Positions 39,890 to 56,410 are shown, counted from the first letter of the stretch. The stretch is DNA of 64,000 nucleotides from Ipomoea triloba (GCF_003576645.1 NC_044916.1:489009-553008), one strand, 5' to 3'. The notes: generated by a model not told the origin, from the sequence alone. Program-made: numbers and translations.

Positions 39890-41275
39890 ATGTGGAGAAC
39901 TAAAGGTGGATTATCAACAAAGTTATTGAATATAAGTGTAGTCTGTTTCTGTAAAGCCAAGCAACTGGAGAAAGCAGAAGCAGTGATAATCGATGGTGTA
40001 AAAGTAGGAGTAGAAGCAGACGTGGTGACTTATAATACGCTGATTACAGCATATTGTCAATTTGTCGGGATTCATGAAGGTTATTCCGTTCTTCATAGAA
40101 TGAAAGAAGTTGGGGTTATACCGGATGTTGTCACGTATAATTCTTTGATAGCTGGTGCGACCAAGCACGGCTTGTTATCTCGGTGCATTGATCTGTTCGA
40201 AGAGATGCTAGATTTGGGCATTTTTCCCGATGTTTGGAGCTACAACACTCTGATGCATTGCTTCTTCAAGTCCGGAAAACCAGACGAGGGCTACAGGGTT
40301 TTCCGGGACATTCTTTTACAAGGGATTCCCCCTTGCCCTACCACGTTTAATATCCTAATCAACGGTCTCTGCAAAAACGGGTATACGGAGAATGCTATGA
40401 TGCTATTTAGGTACTTAAAGCGTCATGCTTTTGTTCCTCAGTTGGTGACATACAATATTCTTATCCACGGGCTTTGCAAGTCGGGCCGGCCAGCACCTGC
40501 TAGAAGGCTTCTGAAAGAGCTCGTGGAAATAGGTGTTATCCCGGACACTGTAACGTATACTACAGTGATTAAATGCTGCTTTAGGTCAAGACGTTTCGAA
40601 GAAGGGCTTCAAGTCCTAGCGGATATGAGAAGCAAAGGGTATATATTTGATTCTCACGCGTATTGTACAGTCATTAGTTGTTTACTTAAGGCAGGTAGGA
40701 CGAAGGATGCTCATCAATGTCTGGAGAATATGATCATGAATGGCGTTAACCTTGACATAGTGGCGTACAACACCCTTATTAATCTATACTACAAGAACGG
40801 GAAGCTGGAAGACGCCTACTTTTTGGTGGAAGATGCCGAGAAAAGAGGGCTGGTTCACGACGTATACACACATACTATCTTAATCGATGGCCTATGCAAG
40901 ACCGGAGATATAAAAGGGGCGGAACACCACTTGGACTGCATGAACAAGATGGGTTTTGTACCGAATTTGATTGCTTTCAATTGCTTTATCAATGGGTTGT
41001 GTAAAGCTGGCCAAATCGACCATGCATTGCACGTGTTTAAATCGATGGCTGAGAAAGATTGTTTTACCTATTCATCAATGGTGCACGGTCTTTGTAGGAC
41101 TGGGAGATTTCGCGAAGCATCTAAGCTATTGCTTTCGTGTATTAGAGGTGGTATGAAAATTCTGAAGTCGGATAAAGAAGCAGTCATCAATGGTCTTCGT
41201 CGTTCTGGCTTCTTGCATGAAGCCAGAAAACTGCAGTCAAGTATCCGGGTAGCAAAGCTATTGCATTACCAATGA
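39890..41275 (+). CDS. P-class pentatricopeptide repeat protein (At5g46680-like)
   Basis: Intronless 1386-nt frame, 461 aa, from ATG at 39890. At least eleven degenerate 35-residue PPR motifs run end to end, for example VVTYNTLITAYCQ, VVTYNSLIAGATKHG, VWSYNTLMHCFFKSG, LVTYNILIHGLCKSG, VYTHTILIDGLCKTG and LIAFNCFINGLCKAG. There is no E, DYW or SMR tail, so it is a pure P-class protein. Such proteins bind single-stranded RNA in organelles and support stability, splicing or translation. The overall order resembles Arabidopsis At5g46680 from memory. No strong organelle-targeting peptide is visible at this start; an upstream exon could supply one. The frame is intact. Confidence 0.92.
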   Translation: MWRTKGGLSTKLLNISVVCFCKAKQLEKAEAVIIDGVKVGVEADVVTYNTLITAYCQFVGIHEGYSVLHRMKEVGVIPDVVTYNSLIAGATKHGLLSRCIDLFEEMLDLGIFPDVWSYNTLMHCFFKSGKPDEGYRVFRDILLQGIPPCPTTFNILINGLCKNGYTENAMMLFRYLKRHAFVPQLVTYNILIHGLCKSGRPAPARRLLKELVEIGVIPDTVTYTTVIKCCFRSRRFEEGLQVLADMRSKGYIFDSHAYCTVISCLLKAGRTKDAHQCLENMIMNGVNLDIVAYNTLINLYYKNGKLEDAYFLVEDAEKRGLVHDVYTHTILIDGLCKTGDIKGAEHHLDCMNKMGFVPNLIAFNCFINGLCKAGQIDHALHVFKSMAEKDCFTYSSMVHGLCRTGRFREASKLLLSCIRGGMKILKSDKEAVINGLRRSGFLHEARKLQSSIRVAKLLHYQ

Positions 41276-42031
41276 GTTGATAGTCTCTACTACTTGACAT
41301 TTCATGTAAAGCATAGGCAAAAATATGATTTTTTGGCATCATAATTTCGATTAATTCGCGGGAAAAATATGATTGCAAGCCAATAAAGGCATAATAAAGC
41401 AAGCACATGTTATGTTGGTGAGTAGGAAACGCGGGCCATGTTGAGACACATCCTGCAATTAATCTCTTCCAGTAAATTTCGAAGGCAGAAGGCTTTCGGG
41501 ATTAGGGTTCTATCTTTCGGTTACGAGTTTTGGAGAGGAGTGGTTGAACAAGCTGTGTAGGGTCCAGGTGTTGGGGAATATGAGGAAGAAAGCATTAAAC
41601 TTCTAAGCCAACTCTAGACATGAGAATCCCATAGGTTTACATTACTAGGAACAACATCATGTGAAAAAGCACAAACCAAACTACAATAAACCTCTCACAG
41701 ACACTTCTCCAGCCTGTCTGTCTAACTAGACATTATAATATATATATTGTATCCTAAATCACTAAAAACCCTTGATCAAAATGATGTACATGAGCAAAGA
41801 AGTAGGCTACTCTAGCTGATGTGATGATGCAGAAGACAGCATCAGCCAGTTTCTCGGGGAGCCGGATGGGGCGAGTACAAGCGTGCAAGTTTAACGGGTG
41901 TAGATAGTTGCAGCGGGTCGGGCAAAACACCTTGGTTACATTAATTGATGAAGGGCTTGCGCGATAACTTCACATCCATACCTCCTAAGTACTTCAATTC
42001 CAGATAGGTACTTCTACCCTCTATCAATAAA
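41276..42031. other. Convergent 3' ends of the PPR and kinase genes
   Basis: Expected to contain the 3' UTRs of the PPR gene (plus) and of the GSK3-like kinase (minus). No further gene is evident. Confidence 0.55.
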
Positions 42032-46237
<4,206 letters not shown>

Positions 46238-46240
46238 GTG

Positions 46241-46246
46241 ATTCTG

Positions 46247-46279
<33 letters not shown>

Positions 46280-46309
46280 CCTCCCACCACTCTCTCTCTC
46301 TCTCTCTAA
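46241..46309. repeat. CT microsatellite in the kinase 5' leader
   Basis: Two CT runs separated by CCTCCCACCA, directly upstream of the kinase ATG. On the coding strand this is a GA-rich leader tract, common in plant 5' UTRs. Confidence 0.9.
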
Positions 46310-46319
46310 TATATATATT

Positions 46320-47599
46320 TCTAGTTTTTATTTCTAAATATACAATTATCATTTATCAAGAATTTTTCCTATTTTAAAAATCAATATCAAATCTTTCTTT
46401 AAATAATACTCCGTATCATTTTTTTAATACTACTGATTCTGTTATGATGTAGTATTTGTTCATAATTACTTTGCACAAAGATTATACGTAGTTAATCGTT
46501 TCGTTCCGAGATGAGGACAATTTGTGAAATTATACATAGTTAGTCGTTTCGTTCCCAAATGAGGACAATTTGCAAAAGGATCACGTACAAGAATGTCATG
46601 AAGACACTTGTAGAATCAGTGTACTTTTGGAAAATAATGCCACGAAAGCACTCGTAGAATCAGCGTACTTTTGGCTAAGGATACGCGATACCGTGGAGCT
46701 ATATGTGAAGACAGGGAACAGTCGTAAGGTGGAAAAAGCGGTCCGCCAGGCGCCAACTTATTGGGAAACAGTTCTTAATAGTTTTTCTCAACGACAATTT
46801 TCTCAACAACAATACATGATTAGTCGATTTTATCAAATGACAGTATATGATTAGTTGTTTTTCTCAACCACGGTACATGATTAGTCGTTTTTCTCAACGA
46901 CGAGACAAATTAGTCGTTTCGATTCCTTATTGTAAGTATAGCTGTATATGGAGGCAATGGAGATACTGAAATGGCTTTCTTGAATATGATATAAGCTAGC
47001 AGCAATGGCAGTGTCAAGGGGAAGAGAGCTTGAAACCTTATTGATGGTAGAAAAGTAGAATGAAGAGTGTCAAGGCTGGAAAATTAAAGGGTCTCAAAGC
47101 ATATAAAATGGTTAATAGAAACCAGAATCATGCAATGGAAACAACACAACAGTTGAAAAGATTCAGCTGAAAACTGTATATATTCAATTCCATTTTAGTG
47201 TAATCAATCAACAAACTATGATCCTCATCGCATTGAACGGGCAGGAAGTCTATGAGATCGAGCTCACCAGCCTTCTATAATCCACTTCATCTTCTCAAGA
47301 GCATCGCGAAGAGGAATTGGAGGTTTCTCGTCAATATCAGGAACCAATGGAAAAAGGAGATAAAACTACTCATCCTAAAATAATGAATTCCTATAGTACC
47401 AAAGTGGCGTCACATTGTAAAGATCGCCCTGGTACGAGGCATTGCTTTGACCAGAATCTCCTGCAAAGACCAAAAGTAGCATATATCAATGAACAAAAGG
47501 TAACGTTGGAAGGTCTAAGCTGCAAAATCACGTGATGCTTTGACTAGCATACCTGATGGTCAAGGTGTAAGCTGCTTCTACACAATGTTCTTAGCGAAA
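46320..47599. other. Region between the kinase and the PXMP2/Mpv17-like gene
   Basis: 46492-46920 contains imperfect 28-40 bp repeats (TTAGTCGTTTCGTTCC, GATTAGTCGTTTTTCTCAAC, TAGAATCAG.GTACTTTTGG). 47240-47560 shows exon-like segments on the minus strand: an acceptor-like TTTGCAG, and a frame ending IPLRDALEKMKWIIEGW then stop near 47265. These could be alternative 3' exons of the neighbouring gene or a fragment of another gene. I could not assign them. Confidence 0.4.
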
Positions 47600-50242
47600 C
47601 TACTTGCTCATAGTTGCAGACAACCAGAAGTTCCAAAAGATCGAGGCCATTGACATGAAAGCAACTCGAGCTTGAAGAGGAACCACCCTGAAAATTGTCA
47701 ATAAGTTTACATTGATAGCTTTAGCTTAAAGCAAATGGAGAGCAAAAGAGCCAGTAACAGATTCCTACACCAAATAGGCGGTTTATATTGATAGCTTTAG
47801 CTTAAATTAATTAGGTTCGAATGAGAAGTAAAATTGTTAAATAAAGATCCTTTTCCATTAATCAGCTTGGTTGGCGTGACTGGCTGTGCACTCTTGTCCC
47901 TTAAGAGAGGTCGGGAGTTTGAACCCCCTCTTGTATGGAAAAACCAATCTGGCCAGCACTTTGCCCCTTAATTGAGCCGTCCCGGTGCAAATGGGGGGAT
48001 TAGTCTGAGTATGATACGGGCTTAAAGGTGCCTCCTACAGTTAGGGTCTGCTCAGAACATCCCATGGTCTAACAGAAAAAAAAGATCCTTTTCCATTGAG
48101 GGAGAAACACCAGGTTAGTTCGAGATCTATGTGAACCAAACTTAATAATCCTTATTTAAATGATTGTAAGTTGTAACAGAAGTACAATTTCTCTATTGTA
48201 GAGGCTCAAGGGACATATTTCTAATGAGCTTTGGTAAAAGGTTAGTTCAAGATATACCAGAAATTCAAGACACTGACAGGGATCCAGAACCTAAATCCTG
48301 CACAGATTAAAAAAGAATCAAGCATTATCCTCGTGGGAGAGTAAAGTGTCTGGCAGAAAAAGCAGCAAGAATGTGAATACCAAAAAATAGTGTGGGAAGG
48401 GCATCTCTGCGATACTTATTTGGAAGCTCCGAGAGTTTCCCTAGCCATAGATTATTCCAAGCAAAAACAACAGCAATTACACAAGGACCGAGTATTACTT
48501 GGTTGAGTAAAACCTGCAATCAAGAATTGTGTAGGCAGTCCTATAAGTTATTAAGAACATTTTTTGTATTTGCAGAGAAGTCAAAAAGCAGAAAGCACCT
48601 TCGTGAATACATTCTGAACTGTTGGCTTCGGCATGCAATGGTCAAGATACTTGTACCAGGCAAAAGTACCCGGTCCATAGAGAAGAAACCCATATGACGC
48701 CATTCGTAGGGTTCGGAGCCAGTCATGCTCAGAAAGTAGAATTCCCATGACATCCTATCGTCTCAATATTCAATTGTCAGGCTCTTATAGTTCCATAAGA
48801 AACAGAAAACTATAAAATGCACTGGAAACAGGTTACTAGCTAAGTGCACTGAACAGGTAGTCATTACTCCCTATATTAGAACAAGAATCTACTCCATATC
48901 ACCCGCAATCAGGGTCATTCCATTAAAAATCGGGGCCCTATCTAATAGTTCAACTTGGACCTTCATCATTTTTGTTCTGTGATGCAATTTAAATATAATA
49001 GAGTAAACTGCAATCTAAATATAATAGAGTAAAACGATACAAAGAACATAGAGGTAAAGAGATTTTTTAACATTTGGAGACCGCAATGGTAGCTCAATTG
49101 GTTTCTGGGTGACAGATTGTGGGCAAGGAACAAAGTTTGATCCCTGGGACTTTCACCCCCTCCAGAATCCTGTCGGGCTGGGGTGTGGGGACCCTTGGGG
49201 CAAGGAGTTTTGCCTTTTGTAGGCAAGAAACTACTCCATATCTGTACAACATGTGTGCTCTTGAACTTTTCCACAAGCAACATCAATGTTTAAATGGAAA
49301 AACTTTATCCACACTACTAAAAGAAAAGTTTTTGAGTTTTTGTTATGCTCTTTCATCTGTGCATCAGTGCATATTGCTATAAAACCAGCAAGGCCATCTT
49401 TCTTATTAGCTCATCTTTAATCAATTCCCACTAATATTAACACATTAACATTATCTCTATCTCAATATACAATGCAACTAAAAAATCATACAAAGTTCAG
49501 CATTGGCAATATGCTTATCATTCTCCCATGCCCTGAATTACACAAAGTGTCGATCTTCTTCAGTTTCACAGAAAACAACTTCAATTCTCCTCATCATAAG
49601 CAAGAAATCAGAAAGGGAAAAAATGAATGTCAACAATCTTAAGCATTACAATTCACTTCATAAACCAGTAGAATGCCAAACCACAAAAAAACCCCATAAC
49701 AAGTGACCAAAGGATTTAAGGACCTTCTGGTCCTGAGTTGCTCCGTTATATGGGAGGGAGGTTGTGGGTTTGAGCCTCGGGGGATAGGTCGAGAAATTAG
49801 TTATGAACTAATACTGCATTCTAATTGTAATAGGGTCAGTCGTATAAATAAATAAATAAATAATAAAAAAAAAAGTTCATTGAAATTCAAACAAAAAAAA
49901 TTAAATAAAATTCAAGAAAGTTAAAAGCTTTCCCATATACGGAGTATAAGATACCTGAAACTGGGGAGATTGAGGGAGAGCGTCTTTGTTCTTCACCCAT
50001 CGATCCCGGAGCTGGGCGAGGGTATCGCCGGTGACGGCGAGGGACCCAGCAGTGATAGCTTGCTTAGCAGGGAAGCGGTAGCCGGCGCCACGAGTGACAT
50101 CAACGGAATCGGAGCCTGCGGCGTTGGATTCTCCATTTCCGCTGCTTCGTTCCCTTCTTCTTCTTTGTCTGCTATTCCCGTCACGAGAATAGAAGGAACC
50201 CATCCCCCATATACTCCCATTTCCGCCGCTCAATATGCCCAT
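47600..50242 (-). CDS. PXMP2/Mpv17 family membrane protein (peroxisomal PMP22-like)
   Basis: Five exons: 50242-49955, 48754-48599, 48513-48381, 48297-48258 and 47687-47600. They total 705 nt, 234 aa, all phases consistent. Family signatures are clear: MASYGFLLYGPGTFAWYKYL, ALPTLFFGFRFWIPVSVLNF and the C-terminal WVVPLQARVAFMSMASIFWN. Four hydrophobic segments fit the integral membrane Mpv17/PMP22 fold of peroxisomal, mitochondrial or plastid membranes. The arginine- and serine-rich first 50 residues could be a targeting region; compartment is not decidable here. The first in-frame ATG is at 50242; an upstream out-of-frame ATG lies at about 50330. Intron 4 carries a SINE and intron 1 two SINE-like fragments. 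Confidence 0.9.
47860..48080 (+). mobile_element. tRNA-derived SINE with 17-bp target duplication
   Basis: Identical flanks AAAGATCCTTTTCCATT at 47843-47859 and 48081-48097. A B-box-like GGGAGTTTGAACCCCC lies about 65 bp from the left end, and an A-rich tail at 48075-48080. It is inserted in the last intron of the PXMP2/Mpv17-like gene. Confidence 0.88.
49083..49245 (+). mobile_element. SINE-like fragment
   Basis: A-box-like TAGCTCAATTGGTTTC and B-box-like AAAGTTTGATCCCTGGG about 40 bp apart. Intron 1 of the PXMP2/Mpv17-like gene. No target duplication found. Confidence 0.55.
49722..49875 (+). mobile_element. SINE-like element with A-rich tail
   Basis: GTTGTGGGTTTGAGCCTCGG resembles a B box. 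The right end is an AAAT and poly-A tail. A related fragment is at 26033-26120. Confidence 0.6.
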
Positions 50243-51289
50243 TCCCAGTCGCCCCACAGTCCAATCAGGAGTCGCAGAAAAGTAAGAGGTGGAAGACGAA
50301 AGTGAAGCTGATAGCGTAGCCGTAACATTACCTCATTCTTTCTTTGGCTAATTATCAATTTCACCCAAATATTTTCAAAATTTCAATAAATGACTCATGA
50401 GGTCTGTTTTTTCCAGAAAACTGTTACATGTTTTTTTTTTTTTTTTTTTCTATTTTCTGTTTAGAAATTTTTTACTAATACTTATTTTTCAAATTTATTT
50501 TTTATCAACGTTTTAAAATTAACACATATTTAATTTGAGTAATTTTTTAACCTTATAATTAAAATATTTTTGTATATGTTTGGTTTAAATGGAATGAATA
50601 TAATTTTTAATTTTAAGTTTCATATATGTAATATTTTTACATTTTTTATCAGAACCAAATTTATATTTGTATGTAACATAATTAAAATATATCTGAACCA
50701 ATAATAACCTATTAAGTTCAATAATCTATATAATGTAACTAAAAGTATCTGAACCAATAATCTATTGAGTTCAATCAAAATCTAAAACTTGGTGTAGAGT
50801 TCAAGTTTTAATTGTGATGATGTGAATTATGTCTAACTTTAAATGTAATCAAATAAGTTATGTTTATATAAGTAAATGTGAATGTGATAAGTAGAAGAAG
50901 ATGATAATGAATGTAATCATAGTAATAAATAAATATATAAGTAAATAATAGTGAGAATGTAGTTGTAGTGATATATACTCAAACATATGATCGATATTCT
51001 GTTTTCTATTTAGAAAAAAAAAAAAACATAAAAGTTATTCCATTCTCTAGAAAACTGAAAATTGTTGTTTTCAATTTTCAAAAAATAAAAGTGTTAGTAA
51101 CTATGTTTTATGTTTTCTTTCTCTAATTTTAATTGGAGAAAATCCCCCGTTAGCTAGTAAACAAGCTTATAGTGTTTCATTCTCACAACAACAACAACAA
51201 CAAAAAAAGGATTAATATAATTATGCAGCAAGGGTGATTTGAAGAGCTTTGGTGATATATTTCATCGAATACTTTCACCTACTAAATAA
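50243..51289. other. AT-rich region upstream of the PXMP2/Mpv17-like gene
   Basis: Contains the putative leader of the PXMP2/Mpv17-like gene (50243-50335). From 50340 it is AT-rich with a poly-T tract at 50430-50449. No gene was recognised. Confidence 0.5.
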
Positions 51290-51597
51290 AGTAAATATTG
51301 ATGATAGTACTAAGGACAACTAATTAAGAAAAGGAGAGTAACCAACCAATTAAGTTATTTGTGATGCACACAGGAAAAAGTAAACAACCAATTAAGTTAT
51401 TTGTGATGCACACAGGAAAAAGTAAATATTGATGATAGTACTAAGGACAACTAATTAAGAAAAGGAGAGTAACCAACCAATTAAGTTATTTGTGATGCAC
51501 ACAGGAAAAAGTAAATATTGATGATAGTACTAAGGACAACTAATTAAGAAAAGGAGAGTAACCAACCAATTAAGTTATTTGTGATGCACACAGGAAA
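51290..51597. repeat. Minisatellite, 89-bp unit
   Basis: Three full copies of an 89-bp unit (AGTAAATATTGATGATAGTA ... TGTGATGCACACAGGAAAA), plus one internally deleted copy between the first and second. Near-identical copies indicate recent expansion. Confidence 0.92.
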
Positions 51598-51697
51598 TAA
51601 TGGCTTACAATTGAGATTATATATCACGAGTTTGGCTGCTATAGTCGAATGGGAGGAATAAATGAGTAGTGAAATTGAGAATCGTTTGTTAGTTATT

Positions 51698-51761
<64 letters not shown>

Positions 51762-53128
51762 CATAAATAATATATGTTTATAATTTAATTTTTGACCATT
51801 TCAATAATAGAATATTGTACTCGACTTTCATATATGCCTCCACCCGAGTACTCAACATACATAACAAATAAGTCACTTAGCTTGTTAGCTGGCTAGCTTG
51901 TCCATTGAAGTGCATGTTGCAATCCTATTCCCTATATTTAATTTATTCTCCATCTTTATAGATTGATTGAACATTATATTGTCTAACAATATTATGATCC
52001 TAATATAAAATCATAAGTTGAATCTAAGTTTGTATAGTGGAATGAAAGGCAATATAGTAGTAATATTGGAGAACAAAGTCTTTGGCTAGCTTGGAGCTCT
52101 CAAAGTTAATAATGAAAATATATATTCAAATTGTTGATGTTTTTTGGTTAGAAATATACTCCGTAGTATTTATACTAGTTATTTTAGAGTTACGTACAAT
52201 ATTTAAATGGTTACAAATGAGATAATACACAAGTCCTCCCACTACACATGCTTCTCATGATCTATTTTGATGTAGTACCCGTCCAAAATCACTAAACTAA
52301 CTCTTATATCATTATGGCAATTGGAGATATATGAATAATATGGCTGAGCTACTAGCTTGACCACTGTTCACCACTTCTTGCCTTGAACTTTTGCTTGATG
52401 TTGGTTTAATTGAGCTTTCAGATCAGTTACCGAGCTGGTGTGGGGGACCTAGTTAGTGGTAATTCCCCAACAACTAACATAATTACCTAAAATTATATAA
52501 ATTCAAGTTTTCTGTGTTCCCTAGCCTATCGTTGGTCGAGTTTATAAGAGCTGGGAGATGCCAATGATACAAATTTATTCTCAACTTACAAGGATGGGAA
52601 ACTGGAAATATACTTGAGCTTGATCAATGGCGTCCCTTAAAATTACAACTTTGACAGGATGATTGGGTATGACATTGAACCCAACTCTAGTCTAACATGA
52701 AGGAGTTAAAGGCAATCAATTAGTAATAGTCAGGAGTAAAGAGGAGTTGGAATGATGCACTTAAGGCAGTGCCCAACGCACTTGTGCACCGATGGTTATG
52801 AAGGGGAGCGCACATCAATTACTAAGGAGCTGCAATACTTAATGGGGATCGGAGCCATTGCACTTATTCGGAGGCCGTTGTGTCCATTAATATTATAACC
52901 ATTATCACTAGTATAAAAATTGACCCATATATGTAACAACAAGGAGGGACACGCTCAAAATATTGTACTCTAAACATGACCATACGAAACATTACTTTCC
53001 AAATATACTCCGGTAATGTTATTCGGAGGCCGTTGTGTCCATTAATATTTCCGTCACACTTTATTTTTCCTCTCAACACATATACCACATTGTAAAGATC
53101 AGAATCATGAGTATTTAAAAATAAAAAG

Positions 53129-53194
<66 letters not shown>

Positions 53195-53334
53195 AAATCA
53201 GGGCAAGGAATAACCCCGAAAAATTCATGCAAGCTAAGGATGGAAATGGAAAAAATGAATAATGAGTCCATACCTTTAAATACGGGAGTTATGCATTACC
53301 CACTAAATCAATCCTTTCAAAACTTATATTATAA
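51598..53334. other. Repeat-rich spacer
   Basis: TA tracts at 51701-51755 and 53137-53190. A 31-bp segment (TTATTCGGAGGCCGTTGTG...) occurs twice, at 52863 and 53019. 51890-51930 resembles the flank segments repeated near 56510 and 63730. No gene was recognised. Confidence 0.5.
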
Positions 53335-53400
53335 CTAGTTTTATACGCGCGAATGGATTAATGCCCAATGTTTATATTTAAATAAATATTTGAAAGTATA
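53335..53400 (-). mobile_element. Possible Helitron 3' end (minus strand)
   Basis: On the minus strand a GC patch TTCGCGCGTATAAAACTAG ends in CTAG followed by T. This resembles the Helitron terminus at 25780-25806. The hairpin is weak and the partner end was not found. Confidence 0.35.
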
Positions 53401-53403
53401 TCA

Positions 53404-53576
53404 ATGCAAGATTATATAGGAGAAGTTTATACATGGGTAATTGCAATGCAAGATTATATAGGAGAAGTTTATACATGGGTAATTGAATTGCAAGATTATA
53501 TAGGAGAAGTTTATACATGGGTAATTGAATGTCAAGATTATATAGGAGAAGTTTATACATGGGTAATTGAATGTCA
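53404..53576. repeat. Minisatellite, 42-bp unit
   Basis: Four tandem copies of a 42-bp unit (CAAGATTATATAGGAGAAG ... ACATGGGTAATTG). Because 42 is divisible by three, both strands give periodic open frames (DYIGEVYTWVIE repeated on plus). Coding is not supported. Confidence 0.93.
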
Positions 53577-54997
53577 AAATTTTTTATTTAAATATCTAAC
53601 TCAAAGTATATGAATCCAAGATAATATAGAAAATTCATTACAATTATTAGTAAAATAAATGTTTGCAACCTTGTAAAATCGATAGTCTAAATATTTGGTC
53701 TAAAAATAATAGTCTAAATAAATACTACTTTTAATTTAAATTTTTCTAAGTGTTCTTAATTTTCTTTTGAGTAACATTGTCATTGTCTTCATCTTTACTA
53801 TTATTTGTTCTCTTTGTTTTTGTTGGTAGTGTGTTATTTGCAATTCGGTTATTGTTGGTAGCATAGATAACAACGTCATGCAATGAGATTATGATATAGG
53901 AGCTATGGACTTTCCTTTAGGTGTTCTGCTTGAGATTCATTTGGTTCAACCATTATTGTTGAATGAGTTATTGTGGATAAAGAAATCCCTAGTTTAAGAA
54001 AAAAGATTAAATAAATTAATAAAAATTTGAAAATTTAAAATATTATGTATTTCAAAGATATTAAAAGGTAGTTTCTCGCTTCAATTTGCTGGGTAATGGG
54101 TTATTTGAGTACTTTCACTATCAACAAATCCCCAAGTAGTTAATATGATTGGTTTCAAACTATTCTTTTTTATTTTTTATGGTATTAAAGAAATACATAT
54201 GTATAATTTTTTGGTGTAACTACTAATTTATTTAATTCAATAAGAGTAAAATAGAGTGATTTCGTTTCAATTTGTTGGGTTATTTGAGTACTCTCTTTGT
54301 CAACCAATCCCCAAGTAGTTAATATAATTAGATTCAAATTATTTTTAATTTTTTTTCATAGTATTAATAATAAAATACTTGGTAAATAAATATATAACAT
54401 TATTTTGTACTATAACTTTGATATTTAATTACAAGATATTGTAAAAATAAGATAATGGACAATGTAATGAATATCAATTGATAAATTTGAATGTAAAGAA
54501 TCTTTGCATGAGAGAAAATAAAGACAATATAACTAATGAAATTATTTCTCTTATTTAATTTAATTTTTTGATAATGAATAATTTTTTCAAATAAAGGTAT
54601 TGTAGATACATAATTTTAAATTAAAGAAATACCTACATATGTATCATTTTTTGTTGTAGCTACTAATTTATTTAATTTAGTAAGAGTAAAATAGAGTGAG
54701 AAACTTAATTATGTCAAATTTGATTGAGATGAGGTTCGAACCTAAGACCTTTCTTATAGAAATTAATGGGTAAGTTAAAAGTTAACGGAATATTAACGGA
54801 GAAGAGAATATTTAACGGAAAACTTAACGGATAATCATAAAAGTAAGGTTAAATTAGGTAATCTCTATTAATAATATTAATCTAAATTATCTTAACCATC
54901 TATTTGATTAAATAATTCATCTGAACCATCCATTTGATTAAATAATTTGACCGCCATTTTTTCTACCCATTTTAGGTTTAACTCTCTTTGGCTCTTA
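53577..54997. other. AT-rich spacer
   Basis: A partly repeated segment (GGGTTATTTGAGTACT, CAATCCCCAAGTAGTTAATA) appears at 54100-54150 and 54280-54330. No gene was recognised. Confidence 0.45.
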
Positions 54998-56410
54998 TCT
55001 ATACTATTAATAAAAACAATATCCTCAGTTTTAACTTCCCGCCCAAAACAGACCTAGAGTAAAATATGGTAATACAATTCCTATCCCTAATACAATTGTA
55101 AATTAAAATAGAATTCCTAATAAAGTATATTCTTCCCTACGTTCCTATTCGTAATACAATTCTAAACTAGAATTACTAATGGTAATAATTCAGTATATAT
55201 ATTTCTCTGCAATGCAATTTATGCTATTAATAAAAACAATATCCTCAGTTTTAACTTCCCGCCCAAAACAGACCTATAATATTTTGGCGTGCGTAATATT
55301 GTAAAATATGGTAATACAATTCTTATCCCTAATACAATTGTAAATTAAAATAGAATTCCTAATAAAATATATATTCTTCCCTACGTTCCTATTCGTAATA
55401 CAATTCTAGACTAGAATTACTAATGGTAGTAATTCAGTATATATATTTCTCTGCAATGCAATCTATATCTATACTATTAATAAAAACAATATCCTCCGCC
55501 CAATTTTCTGAACGACATTCGTGCATGCAGGTGTCGGCGCACGAGTCAAGCCTTTTTAAGTTCATTTTGGGATTTCATTTGCACCTTACTTGCGCGCGAG
55601 AGAAAGCCTCTATGCTATACAATTCAATAAGCCTTAAAAAAACTCTTGTATAAGTAGTGATGCAAACCACTTCTCAAACCAATGTGGGACAAAAGTTACT
55701 TGAAAGGTTTTTCTCTATATTTTTCTAACTCAAATGGGTAAACTTTGAGAACCAATTTCTCATTCACCTATTATCAGTTTTGAGCGTACAATATATCAAT
55801 CTTTTCGTCTAACTACGAAGAACACGAATCCACTTTGACCTGACCCAAATCGAAAGTGGACCCCACATATATTTGTACCACAATATTGCCAGTAAAATGC
55901 CATTTTATGCTAATTTTTTTCCAACAGTTATATGTCCAGAGAATATCAACGTGTTGAAGGAAGAAGATGATATATAGTGAAGGGCAATATCATCTTCACT
56001 ATATATCATCTTCTTCCTCCAACACAACGCTCTACGGTCAACCAACAATTACTCAACTGATTATCCCATTATTCCCATGTAAATTTTTCTCTAATATAGT
56101 TATACTTACTGAATATCAAAATATAAGTGTACCTCAAGATCTTGCAATAACTAACCGACAAGTAATTAAATTAATGAATATGATGTAATAATGTAAATTA
56201 TCTACCTATTGCATTTATACACTTATTTTAGAACACTGAATTTTTGTGATATTTGTTGCATGTAAGGAAGACTCATACTATAATTGCATTTATACACTTA
56301 TTCATACTCATATTCGATGTTATAATTTATATAATTGTATATCGATTCAAATATTTCTTAAAATATTATAACAAATTCATTCCGTGCAATGCACGGGTGA
56401 AAAATATTAG
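54998..56410 (+). mobile_element. Helitron-like element with repeated 5' ends
   Basis: TCTATACTATTAATAAAAAC occurs at 54998 and 55468, and a partial version at about 55226. These look like Helitron 5' termini beginning with TC. 55010-55215 is duplicated at 55226-55460. A 3'-type hairpin CCGTGCAATGCACGG at 56382-56396 is followed about 10 nt later by TTAG, where CTAG would be expected. Interpreted as nested or tandem non-autonomous Helitrons. Confidence 0.5.
55952..56024. other. 31-bp inverted repeat (hairpin)
   Basis: Arms 55952-55982 and 55994-56024 are complementary over 31 bp with one mismatch, separated by 11 bp. A transcript would form a strong stem-loop. Confidence 0.85.

Noticed and set aside
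48392..48697. 101-residue plus-strand frame
   Set aside because: Antisense to two verified PXMP2/Mpv17-like exons and crosses their intron.
51290..51597. CRISPR-like regular repetition
   Set aside because: Units are contiguous 89-bp tandem repeats without unique spacers, in a plant genome.
53404..53613. Periodic open frame with 14-residue repeats (DYIGEVYTWVIE-like)
   Set aside because: It is the translation of a 42-bp minisatellite. The opposite strand is equally open and periodic, and no flanking gene structure exists.
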